Assembly (NCBI RefSeq): GCF_011947365.2
Contig: NZ_JAAVSH020000001.1
Coordinates: 613,119-677,118, forward strand
Length of the DNA: 64,000 nucleotides
Source: an endosymbiont of Lamellibrachia barhami
GTDB taxonomy: Bacteria > Pseudomonadota > Gammaproteobacteria > Chromatiales > Chromatiaceae
Direction: 5' to 3'
Part shown: one piece after another, positions 31,264-40,814 of the stretch
How positions within the stretch are numbered: position 1 is the stretch's first letter
Layout of the letters: each line of letters opens with the position of its first letter
Notes under the pieces: model-generated
Seen by the model: the letters and a program-made list of their open reading frames with translations, nothing else
Told to the model about the DNA's origin: nothing
Database searches by the model: none
Translations under genes and position numbers: made by a program

Positions 31264-32136
31264 ATGTTTAGAAAGACACTCATCACTGTCGCAATAGCGA
31301 CGATTTTGCATCTAAGTGCAACGGTCTTTGCCGATGCCACCGTCGCCCCGGATGCCGCTGCCGATGCAACGGCCATCGAGCAGGAGGTTATCGCAGACTC
31401 GCAAGTGGCCACCGAGGAGGCGTCAGCAGAAGCTGCTCCGGTCGTGGCAATTGAGTCTGTGCCGAAAGAGAGTGTCGCAGTCACCACCGAGGCGCCTGTA
31501 GTGGAGAAGAGCGTTGCCGCCCCCGCCGAGGCCTCTGCACCTGTGGCAGCAGCCCCCGCAGGCAGGGGGATGATGGCGCATCACCGGTCGATGCAATCCA
31601 TGGAAGAGCGTATGAAAGCGCGTGAAAAACGCTACGAGGCGCTGCAGAAACGGGCGCTCGAGTCGGGCGTGCTGCTCCCAGACCGTCCCACATGGATGGA
31701 TAAACCTGAAGTGGCGGATCTGCGTCCCTCCATGGAAGAGCGTATGGAGAGGATGAAGGCGCTCCGCAACATGAATTCGGAAGAGCGGGATGCCTATCGC
31801 CTTGAGCGTTATCAGGAGATGCGGGAACGTGCGGCTGAAGTGGGACTTGATCTGCCCGAGAAGCCCCCGTGGAAAGATCGCCCCGCAAGACCTGAATTGA
31901 ATCAGGATGATGAGTGGGCCAGGCAGCAGGCAGTGATCGACGGCATGACGCCGGAAGAGCGTGCCGCTTGTCATGCAATGCATCGTCGCCATATGCGACA
32001 GATGGGACCGGGTCGCGGCATGATGCAGCGTCCCCAGATGCCGGCGATGCCTGGGCGTGGATTTGGTCCGGGCCGTATGATGGGGCCGGGAGCCGGGTAC
32101 GGTCCCCAGGGCGACTTCTGGGATCCAAGCCGCTGA
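31264..32136 (+). CDS. Secreted low-complexity Met/Glu/Arg-rich protein
   Basis: Signal peptide, Ala-rich segment, repeated MEERM...LESGVLLPDRPTWMDKP / MRERAAEVGLDLPEKPPWKDRP units, tail MRQMGPGRGMMQRPQMPAMPGRGFGPGRMMGPG. Confidence 0.7.
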   Translation: MFRKTLITVAIATILHLSATVFADATVAPDAAADATAIEQEVIADSQVATEEASAEAAPVVAIESVPKESVAVTTEAPVVEKSVAAPAEASAPVAAAPAGRGMMAHHRSMQSMEERMKAREKRYEALQKRALESGVLLPDRPTWMDKPEVADLRPSMEERMERMKALRNMNSEERDAYRLERYQEMRERAAEVGLDLPEKPPWKDRPARPELNQDDEWARQQAVIDGMTPEERAACHAMHRRHMRQMGPGRGMMQRPQMPAMPGRGFGPGRMMGPGAGYGPQGDFWDPSR

Positions 32137-32142
32137 TGAGGC

Positions 32143-32230
32143 GTAGGCCCGATCAAGCGTAGCGGATCGGGCAACCCGGGTTTGAAATAGAAGACCTGTG
32201 AAGCCGGTTCCGCAAGCTTGAACCGGCCTA
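32143..32230. repeat. REP-like palindromes, family B (pair)
   Basis: GTAGGCCCGATCAAGCGTAGCGGATCGGGC and GCCGGTTCCGCAAGCTTGAACCGGCC. Confidence 0.65.
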
Positions 32231-32893
32231 TCCCTCGCTATATTGCCGTCTGGCGCCAGCCACCAGCGCTGCTGCCGATTCCCGGCTCAGGTAACGCCAG
32301 GGCCTGGGCAGCAAACCGGGCACCAGTGACTGGTATCGCTGATAGACCTCACCATGATAGACCACCAGTTTGCGCTCCTCGATACGTGAGCCGTAGATGA
32401 AGTAGAGCGTCATCATAATCGCTGAGACCAGCATCGCGGCGTCCATTTCCCGACTCCAGATCAATACCAGTCCCAGGCTGTACCAAGGGTGTCTGACGAA
32501 GCGGTGCAGGGGGGAGATGTGGAAATTCTCCTGGTCGTGAACCTCCCGGATACGCAGCCGCAGCTGGCGCAGGCCGATAAACTCTCCGCTATCGTAATAA
32601 CGCATCGACCATAGAAAACCGAGGATCGCCAGCAGCGTCAGGCCGTAGGTGAACCAGGTCAGGGCAGCATTGAACTCCCATAGAGGTGTGCTGTGCCAAT
32701 GCCACATCAATCCCAACGGCGGCAGCAGTAACAGCACAGCGAGCAGGTTGAAACTGATGCGATACCAAGGCATGAAAGCGGGAAAATGTTTTGCAACCCA
32801 GTGCTTGGCTGTGAGAGATGCAAGTAGCGAGTGGCTCAGAAAATAGAGCAACCAGAGCGTGGCGAGTATGAGCAGGTTTCCGTATTCGTGCAT
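32228..32893 (-). CDS. NnrU/isoprenylcysteine-methyltransferase-like membrane protein
   Basis: LYFLSHSLLASLTAKHW...MRYYDSGEFIGLRQLR...ISPLHRFVRHPWYSLGLVLIWSREM...YFIYGSRIEERKLVVYHGEVYQRYQ. Confidence 0.75.
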   Translation of the reverse strand: MHEYGNLLILATLWLLYFLSHSLLASLTAKHWVAKHFPAFMPWYRISFNLLAVLLLLPPLGLMWHWHSTPLWEFNAALTWFTYGLTLLAILGFLWSMRYYDSGEFIGLRQLRLRIREVHDQENFHISPLHRFVRHPWYSLGLVLIWSREMDAAMLVSAIMMTLYFIYGSRIEERKLVVYHGEVYQRYQSLVPGLLPRPWRYLSRESAAALVAGARRQYSEG

Positions 32894-33007
32894 TTTTTTC
32901 CAGGTGCCTGTTAAAGAGTGATGGCAAAGGGTTGGAGTCTGGGTAGGTTGGGTTAGGCTGTCTTTTTGGTCGCAACCCAACAATATGCGCCGTTAGACCC
33001 AGATTCC

Positions 33008-33806
33008 CTATGACGATTTTAGACGATCCAGCCGCAGCCGCTGGCGCTCGTCAAATAGACGCCGGGAGCCGAGCCAGACTGCCGCCGTGGCGCCGAAGCC
33101 GGTGCCGGCAGAGATCAACAGCAGTATCAGTATCTGATATTTTGCCGCTTCGAAGGGGGGGCTGCCGGCGAGTATTTGGCCGGTCATCATGCCTGGCAGG
33201 CTGACCACGCCAGCGGCGGCCATGGCATTGATGATGGGAATCAGACCGCTACGCAGGGCGTTGCGGCGAATCTCTTTGATGGCGTTATGCCAGTCGTGGC
33301 CCAACATCAACCGCGCCTCGATCTGCTGGCGCTGCTGCCAGGCGTTGTGGGTGAGATTGTCGAGACTGATGGCGATGCCGGACATGGTATTGCCCAAGAG
33401 CATCCCCAGCAGCGGTATCAGGTACTGTACCGAATACCAGGGCTCCACATGGATGATCACGTTGAGCGCCAGAATCGTCACGCTGAAGGATGAGATGAAC
33501 ATGGAGAGGGTACCCACCCCCATGCCCCAGATCCCGCTGAAGCGCCGTGCCTGCCGGGCCATGACCTCGTAACCCGCCATAAAGAGCATGAAGAGCGCCA
33601 GAGCTGCAATAAACAGGGGGGTGGGACTGGGCGAAGAGGCTTTTCAATACCAGTCCCAGCAGGGTCAGTTGCACGATGCTGCGCAGGGCGGCGATCAGCA
33701 GTTTTCGTTCCACACCGAGAGAGAGGCGGAAGGTGAGCATCGCCAACAGCAGCACCAGACCGGCTGCCAGACCAATGTCGAGGGCGCTGAGCCGGATCAG
33801 TTCCAT
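33008..33806 (-). pseudogene. fetB: FetB-type ABC permease split by a -1 frameshift at a G6 run
   Basis: N-part MELIRLSALDIGLAAGLVLLLAMLTFRLSLGVERKLLIAALRSIVQLTLLGLVLKSLFAQSHPP; C-part LFMAGYEVMARQARRFSG...; one extra base in 33617-33622 restores the frame. Confidence 0.85.
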
Positions 33807-34402
33807 GTTGTCTCCTGCAGCCTGCCCTGAACAATCTGCAGATGCCGGTGGGCGACCCGCTGTTGCTGCGCCGGGTCGTGGGTGACCCAGATCACCGCGC
33901 TATCGTGTTTTTTTCGCCACTGGTCGATGAGGACTTCCACCCGCTCCCTGTTTGTCTGATCCAGGTTCGCGGTGGGTTCGTCCAGCAACAGAACCTGGGG
34001 CTGGTTGAGCAGCAGCCGGGCCAGGCCGAAACGCTGTTTCTCGCCACTGGATAACCGGGAGACAGACCAGTTTTTGCTCTCGGGTGGAAGGTCGAGCGAC
34101 TGCAGCAGAGAGAGATCCTGCTGCGGCAGGTGGTCGATGATCCGCTCAGCCCACCAGGCGCTTTCTGCGGGTAGCAGGCCGACCCGTCGGCGCCATTCAG
34201 ATCCGGTGAGTGACTGGCGAGGTGTCTGGTCGACGAAGGCTTCCCCCTGATGTTGCGCATCGAGATCTGCGATGGCGCGCAGCAGCAGCGACTTGCCGCA
34301 ACCCGAGGGGCCGGTAAGCGTGATGCACTCCCCGGCCGTCAGCTCGAGATCGAAGGCAGCGAGCAGAGGTGTCTGGAAGGCTTTTAGGGTCAGGCTGCCC
34401 AT
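33797..34402 (-). CDS. fetA: FetA-type ABC ATPase
   Basis: LTGPSGCGKSLLLRAIADLD; LSSGEKQRFGLARLLLNQPQVLLLDEPTANLD. Confidence 0.92.
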   Translation of the reverse strand: MGSLTLKAFQTPLLAAFDLELTAGECITLTGPSGCGKSLLLRAIADLDAQHQGEAFVDQTPRQSLTGSEWRRRVGLLPAESAWWAERIIDHLPQQDLSLLQSLDLPPESKNWSVSRLSSGEKQRFGLARLLLNQPQVLLLDEPTANLDQTNRERVEVLIDQWRKKHDSAVIWVTHDPAQQQRVAHRHLQIVQGRLQETTWN

Positions 34403-34412
34403 GAGGGGTTGC

Positions 34413-35111
34413 TCAGTCGCAACGCCGGAAGATCAGATCCCAGACGCCGTGACCCAGGCGCTGGCCCCGCTGTTCGAAGTGGGTCAGGGGACGATCCGAG
34501 GGGCGTGGGGAGAAGTTTCCCCGGCCTGCGCTGTTGGTAAAACCCGCCGCTTCGCTGAGTACCTGCAGCATCTGTTTGGCATAGTGCTCCCAGTCGGTGG
34601 CCATGTGCAGAAAGCCGCCGGGCTTGAGCGCCTGGTGCGCCAGCTGTGTGAACTCCGGTTGTACGATGCGGCGCTTATGGTGTTTCTTCTTGGGCCAGGG
34701 GTCGGGAAAGAACAGGTAGAGTCCATCCAGGCAGCCGGCTGGCAGATGGTGGCGCAACAGCTCCATGGCATCGCTCTTCAGTATGCGTGCATTGTCGCTG
34801 TCGTTCTCTTCCAGTTTCAGCATCAGGCTGCCGACGCCGGGGCCGTGCACCTCGACGCCAAGGTGGTTCCGCTCTGGATGGCGAGCCGCCAGTGCAGCCA
34901 GGGTCTCCCCGTTGCCGCAGCCGATCTCAAGAAACAGGGGGTGATTGTTGCTGAAAATGGTGGCCGGATCCATCAGGCCTGTGGCAGGAAGCTCCAGTCC
35001 GTAACGGGGCCAGAGTTCCTCGAAGGCCCGCTTCTGGGCCTGGGTGGTGCGGCTCTGGCGCAGCACGAAGCTGCGGATCGGGCGATGGGTTGTCGATGCC
35101 TCTTCTTCCAT
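34413..35111 (-). CDS. trmB: tRNA (guanine-N7-)-methyltransferase
   Basis: LEIGCGNGETLAALAARHPERNHLGVEVHGPGVG; GLYLFFPDPWPKKKHHKRRIVQPEF. Confidence 0.96.
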   Translation of the reverse strand: MEEEASTTHRPIRSFVLRQSRTTQAQKRAFEELWPRYGLELPATGLMDPATIFSNNHPLFLEIGCGNGETLAALAARHPERNHLGVEVHGPGVGSLMLKLEENDSDNARILKSDAMELLRHHLPAGCLDGLYLFFPDPWPKKKHHKRRIVQPEFTQLAHQALKPGGFLHMATDWEHYAKQMLQVLSEAAGFTNSAGRGNFSPRPSDRPLTHFEQRGQRLGHGVWDLIFRRCD

Positions 35112-35274
35112 TTAAGCAGTGTCCGTCCTGAAGCACTGTTTTAACCACGAAGCGCACGAAGTACACGAAGAAAATTTATGGCTAATCAATTTTTTACCTT
35201 CGTGCCCTTCCTTTGTGGTTGGATGCGGGCTTCCGGACGGATAATAACCAGTGTTCATTATCATTCGCTATGGA

Positions 35275-36072
35275 TCAGAAAAAGAGTCCGTCCATCGGCG
35301 AAGAGGCGGAGGCGAACCGCTTGGCGGGCATGCGTCCGGCGAGGTAGGCTTCGCGCCCGGCCTGGATGCCCTTCTTCATGGCGGAGGCCATGAGTATCGG
35401 CTTCTGGGCGGCGGCGATAGCGGTATTCATCAGCACGCCGTCGCAGCCCAGTTCCATGGCAACTGCAGCGTCGGAGGCGGTACCCACGCCGGCGTCCACC
35501 AGGATCGGCACATTGGCGTTCTCCACGATGGTGCGGATGTTCAGGCGGTTGCGAACGCCAAGTCCGGAGCCGATAGGGGCGGCCAGCGGCATCACCGCAA
35601 CGCAGCCTATCTCTTCCAGCTGTTTGGCCACGATAGGGTCGTCGTTGGTGTAGACCATGACGTCGAAGCCGTCCTTGATCAGCTCTTCGGCGGCACCCAG
35701 GGTCGCAATGACGTCGGGGAAAAGCGTCTTCTCATCACCCAGAACCTCCAGCTTCACCAGGTTGTGCCCATCGAGCAGTTCCCTGGCCAGGCGGCAGGTG
35801 CGCACGGCAGTTTTGGCATCGAAGCAACCGGCGGTATTGGGCAGATAGGTGAATTCACTGGGCGGAAGTATCTCCAGGATGCTCGGCTCGTCCTTATTCT
35901 GTCCCATGTTGGTGCGGCGCACTGCGATGGTGACGATCTCGGCGCCACTGGCCTCGATGGCGGCGCGGGTCTCGGCCATGTCTTTGTATTTGCCGGTACC
36001 CACCAGTAGGCGGGAGGTGAATTCGCGGCCGGCGACGGTAAAAGAGTCGGTTCTGCTATTTTCGTTAGACAT
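35275..36072 (-). CDS. thiG: Thiazole synthase
   Basis: [73 protein letters not shown]. Confidence 0.97.
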   Translation of the reverse strand: MSNENSRTDSFTVAGREFTSRLLVGTGKYKDMAETRAAIEASGAEIVTIAVRRTNMGQNKDEPSILEILPPSEFTYLPNTAGCFDAKTAVRTCRLARELLDGHNLVKLEVLGDEKTLFPDVIATLGAAEELIKDGFDVMVYTNDDPIVAKQLEEIGCVAVMPLAAPIGSGLGVRNRLNIRTIVENANVPILVDAGVGTASDAAVAMELGCDGVLMNTAIAAAQKPILMASAMKKGIQAGREAYLAGRMPAKRFASASSPMDGLFF

Positions 36073-36126
36073 GTTCTTTATCGGAAGTTTGAATGGCTGG
36101 ACGTGGATGATATCGGTTGATCTGCT

Positions 36127-36327
36127 TTATCCGCCGCCGACGGCGTGGATGATCTCAATCTTGTCACCGGCGTGCAGGTGATGGCCGCTGAAGGTGCTTC
36201 GGGGAATCAGTTCCTCATTGACCTCGACGGCGATCCGCTGCTCTGTGAGCTCAAGTTGTTCAATCAATCCTACCATGTCCGTGTCATCGGGGATTTGCTT
36301 TTCTGCGCCGTTTATATAAATCTGCAT
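36127..36327 (-). CDS. thiS: Sulfur carrier protein ThiS
   Basis: MQIYINGAEKQIPDDTDMVGLIEQLELTEQRIAVEVNEELIPRS...IIHAVGGG. Confidence 0.95.
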   Translation of the reverse strand: MQIYINGAEKQIPDDTDMVGLIEQLELTEQRIAVEVNEELIPRSTFSGHHLHAGDKIEIIHAVGGG

Positions 36328-36454
36328 CTTCAGGTCTCTGCGCTGACAATCAAGGGCTGGATGTAGCCAAACGGCGAGTTTACACCAATCCGGCGGTGCA
36401 TATAAATGGAGACGCAACGGAAGTATTGATCTCAAGGTTTGGGGAGCGGGTCTT

Positions 36455-38287
36455 TTGGAACAATGGAGTGAAGATCTAATCCCCGTCGAGCGTGCGCGCA
36501 CGCTCGACGGGATGTTTTTTCAGCGGGTTCGGCGCACACCGGATGCCCTGGCGTATCGAAATTTCCACAGAAAAGAGCAGCGCTGGTACGACCTGACCTG
36601 GGCCGAGATGGGCGAGCAGGTGGCGCGCTGGCGTCAGGCGCTTGCCGGAGAGGAACTCGAATCCGGTGATCGGGTGGCAGTGTTGTTGCGCAACTGCCCG
36701 GAGTGGGTGATGCTCGATCAGGCCAGCATGTCTCTGGGACTTGTGCTGGTGCCGCTCTATACCGATGATCGTGCCGAGGCAATTGCCTACATCATGGAGG
36801 ACGCAGCGGTAAAGCTGCTGCTGGTGCAGGATGCCGGCCGCTGGAACCGCATGGCCCCGGCGTTGGCGGATCTGCAGCAGTTGCAGCGGGTGGTGGTGCT
36901 GGAGGCGAACAAAGAGCCGGTGCAGCTGGGCGAAGAGGGCGATATGGTCCTGACTGCGGATAGCTGGCTGCCGGAGAAAGGCGAACCGCTGACCCAGCGA
37001 AGTGCCGATCCGGACAGTCTTGCCTCAATCGTCTATACCTCGGGCACCACAGGGCGACCCAAAGGCGTGATGTTGAGTCACATGAACATGCTATCCATCG
37101 CCCACGCCTCGCTGACTGTGGTGGACTGCTACCGGGAGGACAGTTTTCTCTCCTTTCTGCCGCTCTCCCATACCCTGGAGCGGACCGCCGGTTACTATCT
37201 GCCGATGATGGCCGGCGCCTCGGTCGCTTTCGCCCGCTCCGTTACCCAACTCGCGGAGGATCTGCAGTACATCAAGCCCACGATCATCATCGCGGTGCCG
37301 CGCATCTTTGAACGGGTCTATGCCAAGCTGCAGGATCAGATGAAGAAAAAACCGGCCATCGCCCGCCAGCTGTTCAACCTGACGGTCACTATTGGCTTCA
37401 AGGATTTTGAGCGGCGTATGGGACGCCGACGCTGGTCCCCCGCGCTGTTACTGATGCCGCTGCTACGGCGATTGGTGGCGGAGAAGGTTTTGCAAAAACT
37501 GGGTGGCCGTTTGCGCGGAGCGGTCAGCGGTGGGGCGGCGTTGTCGCCGGAGATCGCGCGCATCTTTCTTGGACTTGGGCTGCCGATGGTGCAGGGCTAC
37601 GGTCTCACGGAGACCAGCCCGGTGATCAGCGTCAACCCGCTGAACGACATCAGGCTGGGCAGTGTGGGCATCCCGTTGCGGGGAATCAAAACGCGGATCG
37701 GCGAAAACGATGAACTGCTGGTCAAAACGCCGGGCATGATGCTTGGCTACTGGAACAATCATGCCGCGACGGCGGAGATGATCGATTCTGACGGCTGGTT
37801 GCATACCGGTGACCAGGTGCGCTTTGATGAGGATCGGCATATCTATATCACGGGCCGGCTCAAGGATATTCTGGTGCTCTCCAATGGCGAGAAGATTCCT
37901 CCCGCAGACATGGAGCTGGCGATTGCCCTGGATCCGCTGATTGAACAGGTGATGGTGGTGGGAGAGGGTAAGTCCTACATGAGTGCACTGGTGGTGTTGA
38001 ATGCAGATCTCTGGCCCGGTCTGGCGGATGAGTATGGCCTGGACGCCGCCGATCCCGAAAGCCTGAAACAGAGTCGTCTCCAGCATGAGATCCTGAGTCG
38101 TATCAAGGCTGCCCTTGGTGGCTTTCCCGGTTATGCCAAGATTCGCCGGGTGGCGTTATTGCTGGAACCCTGGACCGTGGATAATGGCATGTTGACGCCG
38201 ACCCTGAAGGTCAAGCGCCCGATGGTATTGGAACACTGCGCAGGAGAAATGGAAGTTCTCTACAAGGGTGGGCCTGCGTCAGCGTGA
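36455..38287 (+). CDS. AMP-dependent long-chain acyl-CoA synthetase
   Basis: SIVYTSGTTGRPKGVMLSH; GYGLTETSPVISVN; DGWLHTGDQVRFDEDRHIYITGRLKDILVLSNGEKI. Confidence 0.94.
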   Translation: MEQWSEDLIPVERARTLDGMFFQRVRRTPDALAYRNFHRKEQRWYDLTWAEMGEQVARWRQALAGEELESGDRVAVLLRNCPEWVMLDQASMSLGLVLVPLYTDDRAEAIAYIMEDAAVKLLLVQDAGRWNRMAPALADLQQLQRVVVLEANKEPVQLGEEGDMVLTADSWLPEKGEPLTQRSADPDSLASIVYTSGTTGRPKGVMLSHMNMLSIAHASLTVVDCYREDSFLSFLPLSHTLERTAGYYLPMMAGASVAFARSVTQLAEDLQYIKPTIIIAVPRIFERVYAKLQDQMKKKPAIARQLFNLTVTIGFKDFERRMGRRRWSPALLLMPLLRRLVAEKVLQKLGGRLRGAVSGGAALSPEIARIFLGLGLPMVQGYGLTETSPVISVNPLNDIRLGSVGIPLRGIKTRIGENDELLVKTPGMMLGYWNNHAATAEMIDSDGWLHTGDQVRFDEDRHIYITGRLKDILVLSNGEKIPPADMELAIALDPLIEQVMVVGEGKSYMSALVVLNADLWPGLADEYGLDAADPESLKQSRLQHEILSRIKAALGGFPGYAKIRRVALLLEPWTVDNGMLTPTLKVKRPMVLEHCAGEMEVLYKGGPASA

Positions 38288-38335
38288 TCTGTCGCTGACA
38301 CGGTGTCTTCGGCTTGCTAGAATCGTCACTGCCAC

Positions 38336-38409
38336 GCGGGTATCGTATATCGGTATTACCCTAGCTTCCCAAGCTAGTGAGGCGAGTTCGACTCTCGCTA
38401 CCCGCTCCA
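38336..38409 (+). tRNA. tRNA-Gly (CCC), CCA encoded
   Basis: GCGGGTATCGTATATCGGTATTACCCTAGCTTCCCAAGCTAGTGAGGCGAGTTCGACTCTCGCTACCCGCTCCA. Confidence 0.95.
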
Positions 38410-38617
38410 TTTCATGCTGCTGTTTGGGTTCCCTGTCTGCGCCCGCAAACTGGCGCCCCTACAAGCGAATTCGTCTGTCCGGGTTTATCGGTGAATGGGT
38501 GTCGGTGTTTCCATTGTTGATTGATCTTTCCATGCATATTTTCTTTTGGAAGCTATGATGGTACTGACAAAAACAACACTCTTGTTCCCATCATATGTTT
38601 CATAGGAAGCTCTTCCC

Positions 38618-39076
38618 ATGACTGCAATTTCGTTAATGGATCCAAGTCCCACTGTGCTGAAACCGACCGACACTATCAGCACAGCTATCCAGGAGATCAT
38701 GCAACACCGCTATCGCCAGGTGCCGGTAGTTGCAGAGGACGGGAGCTTTCTTGGTGTGTTCGGGGTCAACTGCCTGCTGAAACTGGTTTTGCCCAAGGCA
38801 GCGATCATGGAAAAAGGGCTCACCAGTCTCTCTTTTGTTTATGAGACCCTGGGTGATCTTCATCAACGTCTTCAAGGCATGGAGCATGAGCCGATCTCCA
38901 TCTGTATGAAACAGGATGTCGAGATTGTCACACCCGACACCTCCTTGGTGGAGACTCTGTTGGTCCTCTACCGCAACCGAACCAGCATCCCGGTGGTGGA
39001 TCCTGAAAACAATAAACTGCTTGGCATGATTTCCTACTGGGATGTCGGCGAAAAAATCCTCTCCGCCAAAGGATGA
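38618..39076 (+). CDS. Two-CBS-domain protein
   Basis: PTDTISTAIQEIMQHRYRQVPVVAEDGSFLGVFG...PDTSLVETLLVLYRNRTSIPVVDPENNKLLGMISYWDV. Confidence 0.88.
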   Translation: MTAISLMDPSPTVLKPTDTISTAIQEIMQHRYRQVPVVAEDGSFLGVFGVNCLLKLVLPKAAIMEKGLTSLSFVYETLGDLHQRLQGMEHEPISICMKQDVEIVTPDTSLVETLLVLYRNRTSIPVVDPENNKLLGMISYWDVGEKILSAKG

Positions 39077-39082
39077 TTGCAA

Positions 39083-40420
39083 ATGCATAATATCCATCAG
39101 CCGGATGTGATCTTTGGGTTCGACCCACTCTGGTTTGCCGGAGCGTTATTCGTATTCACCTATGCGATGATACTTACCGAGCGCCTGAATCGCGCTATCG
39201 TCTCACTGACTATGGCCTGCCTGATGATACTTGGCGGCGTATTGACTCAGGAAGCCGCTTTTCAGGGTGTGGATTTCAACACCCTGGGATTATTGACCGG
39301 CATGATGATCATTGTTGGAATCACCAAGGATTCAGGGGTGTTTCAGTATCTGGCCATCTGGTCCGCCAAACGGGTCAATGCCGATCCCTGGGGCATCCTG
39401 GTCACCCTGGTTCTGGTTACCGCGGTACTCTCCGCACTGCTGGACAATGTCACTACCGTACTATTGATCGCCCCCGTTACCCTGCTTATCACCGATGCGC
39501 TTAAGGTCAGTGCCTATCCCTATCTGTTTGCCGAGATCTTCGCCTCCAATATCGGCGGCACGGCAACCCTGATCGGCGATCCTCCCAACATCATGATCGG
39601 CTCTGCCGTAGGGCTAAGCTTCAATGATTTCCTGTTCAATCTCGCTCCCCTGTCACTGATTGTTCTTCCCCTGACCCTGATCCCCATCTACTTCATCTGG
39701 GGGCGCAAACTCGTCGCTGACCCGCAGAGCCGCCAGCAGGTCATGAACTACCGGGAGGCGGATGCCATCACCGATTCACGCCTGCTCAAGCAGTCGCTGT
39801 TCGTACTGGCTCTGGTGATGGCCGGATTCATCCTGGGCCACGATATCGGCCAGCAACCGGCTACCATTGCCATGTTTGGTGCTGCAGTGCTGCTGATTTT
39901 GATCAACCTGCCGAAGGATCCCAGTGAGCAGTCCAAGCGGGTACACAAAGCTTTTTGCGAGGTGGAATGGATCACCATATTCTTCTTTATCGGCCTGTTT
40001 ATCGTGGTTTATGGTGTGGAAACCACAGGCCTGCTGGAGATGCTGGCGAATCAGGTGCTGGATCTCACGGGCGGGGACAAGGCAACCACTGCCATCGCCA
40101 TCCTCTGGGTCTCAGCTGTGGCATCAGCAGTGGTGGATAACATCCCTTTCGTCGCCACAATGATCCCTCTGATCGAGAACATGGCGGTAACTTTTGGCGG
40201 TTCCGAGGAGTTGGGGCCTCTGTGGTGGTCGCTTGCCCTGGGCTCCTGCCTGGGCGGTAACGGTAGTCTGGTCGGGGCAAGTGCCAACCTTATCGTGGCG
40301 GGATTCGCCGAACGTGCCGGACAGCCGATACGCTTCCTGCCTTTCATGTTGATGGCTTTTCCATTGATGCTGATGTCGATACTGGTGAGCAGTATCTACA
40401 TTTACCTGCGATATTTTTAA
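39083..40420 (+). CDS. SLC13/ArsB/NhaD-type anion or Na+/H+ transporter
   Basis: Multiple TMs; GLLTGMMIIVGITKDSGVFQYLAIWSAKR; DNVTTVLLIAPVTLLI; NIGGTATLIGDPPNIMIGSA; GNGSLVGASANLIVAG. Confidence 0.9.
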   Translation: MHNIHQPDVIFGFDPLWFAGALFVFTYAMILTERLNRAIVSLTMACLMILGGVLTQEAAFQGVDFNTLGLLTGMMIIVGITKDSGVFQYLAIWSAKRVNADPWGILVTLVLVTAVLSALLDNVTTVLLIAPVTLLITDALKVSAYPYLFAEIFASNIGGTATLIGDPPNIMIGSAVGLSFNDFLFNLAPLSLIVLPLTLIPIYFIWGRKLVADPQSRQQVMNYREADAITDSRLLKQSLFVLALVMAGFILGHDIGQQPATIAMFGAAVLLILINLPKDPSEQSKRVHKAFCEVEWITIFFFIGLFIVVYGVETTGLLEMLANQVLDLTGGDKATTAIAILWVSAVASAVVDNIPFVATMIPLIENMAVTFGGSEELGPLWWSLALGSCLGGNGSLVGASANLIVAGFAERAGQPIRFLPFMLMAFPLMLMSILVSSIYIYLRYF

Positions 40421-40476
40421 GCGCCAGCAGTTTCTTCCTTTTTTGATGCCCTACAGCTGATTAATGAGAGCCTGCC

Positions 40477-40791
40477 ATGTTAAAACTCTATGAGGCGGCT
40501 GACCGCATCGAAGCCCAGATGCTCAAGGATTTCCTTCTGGAACAGGGGGTCGAAACGGTGCTGCTGGGAGATTATCTGTCCGGCGCCGCCGGAGAGTTGG
40601 CGGCCAATATCTTCCCTGCGCTCTGGCTGGTGAACGAAGAAGATCTGCCGCGGGCGAAGATTCTGTTACAAATTTTTACAAATAACCGGATCCAGGCTGC
40701 TGGTGAAACTGCTTGGGTCTGCCCAAAATGCGGTGAAAAGGTCGATGCGGGCTTCGATCTGTGCTGGAATTGTGCTACACCTCGTAGATGA
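40477..40791 (+). CDS. DUF2007-like protein with C-terminal zinc ribbon
   Basis: KLYEAADRIEAQMLKDFLLEQGVETVLLGDYLSGAAGEL...CPKCGEKVDAGFDLCWNCA. Confidence 0.8.
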   Translation: MLKLYEAADRIEAQMLKDFLLEQGVETVLLGDYLSGAAGELAANIFPALWLVNEEDLPRAKILLQIFTNNRIQAAGETAWVCPKCGEKVDAGFDLCWNCATPRR

Positions 40792-40814
40792 TAATACAAA
40801 CAAGGAGATGATGG

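Noticed and set aside
35145-35175. AACCACGAAGCGCACGAAGTACACGAAG direct repeat
   Set aside because: Short, single-locus low-complexity repeat; insufficient evidence for a functional element
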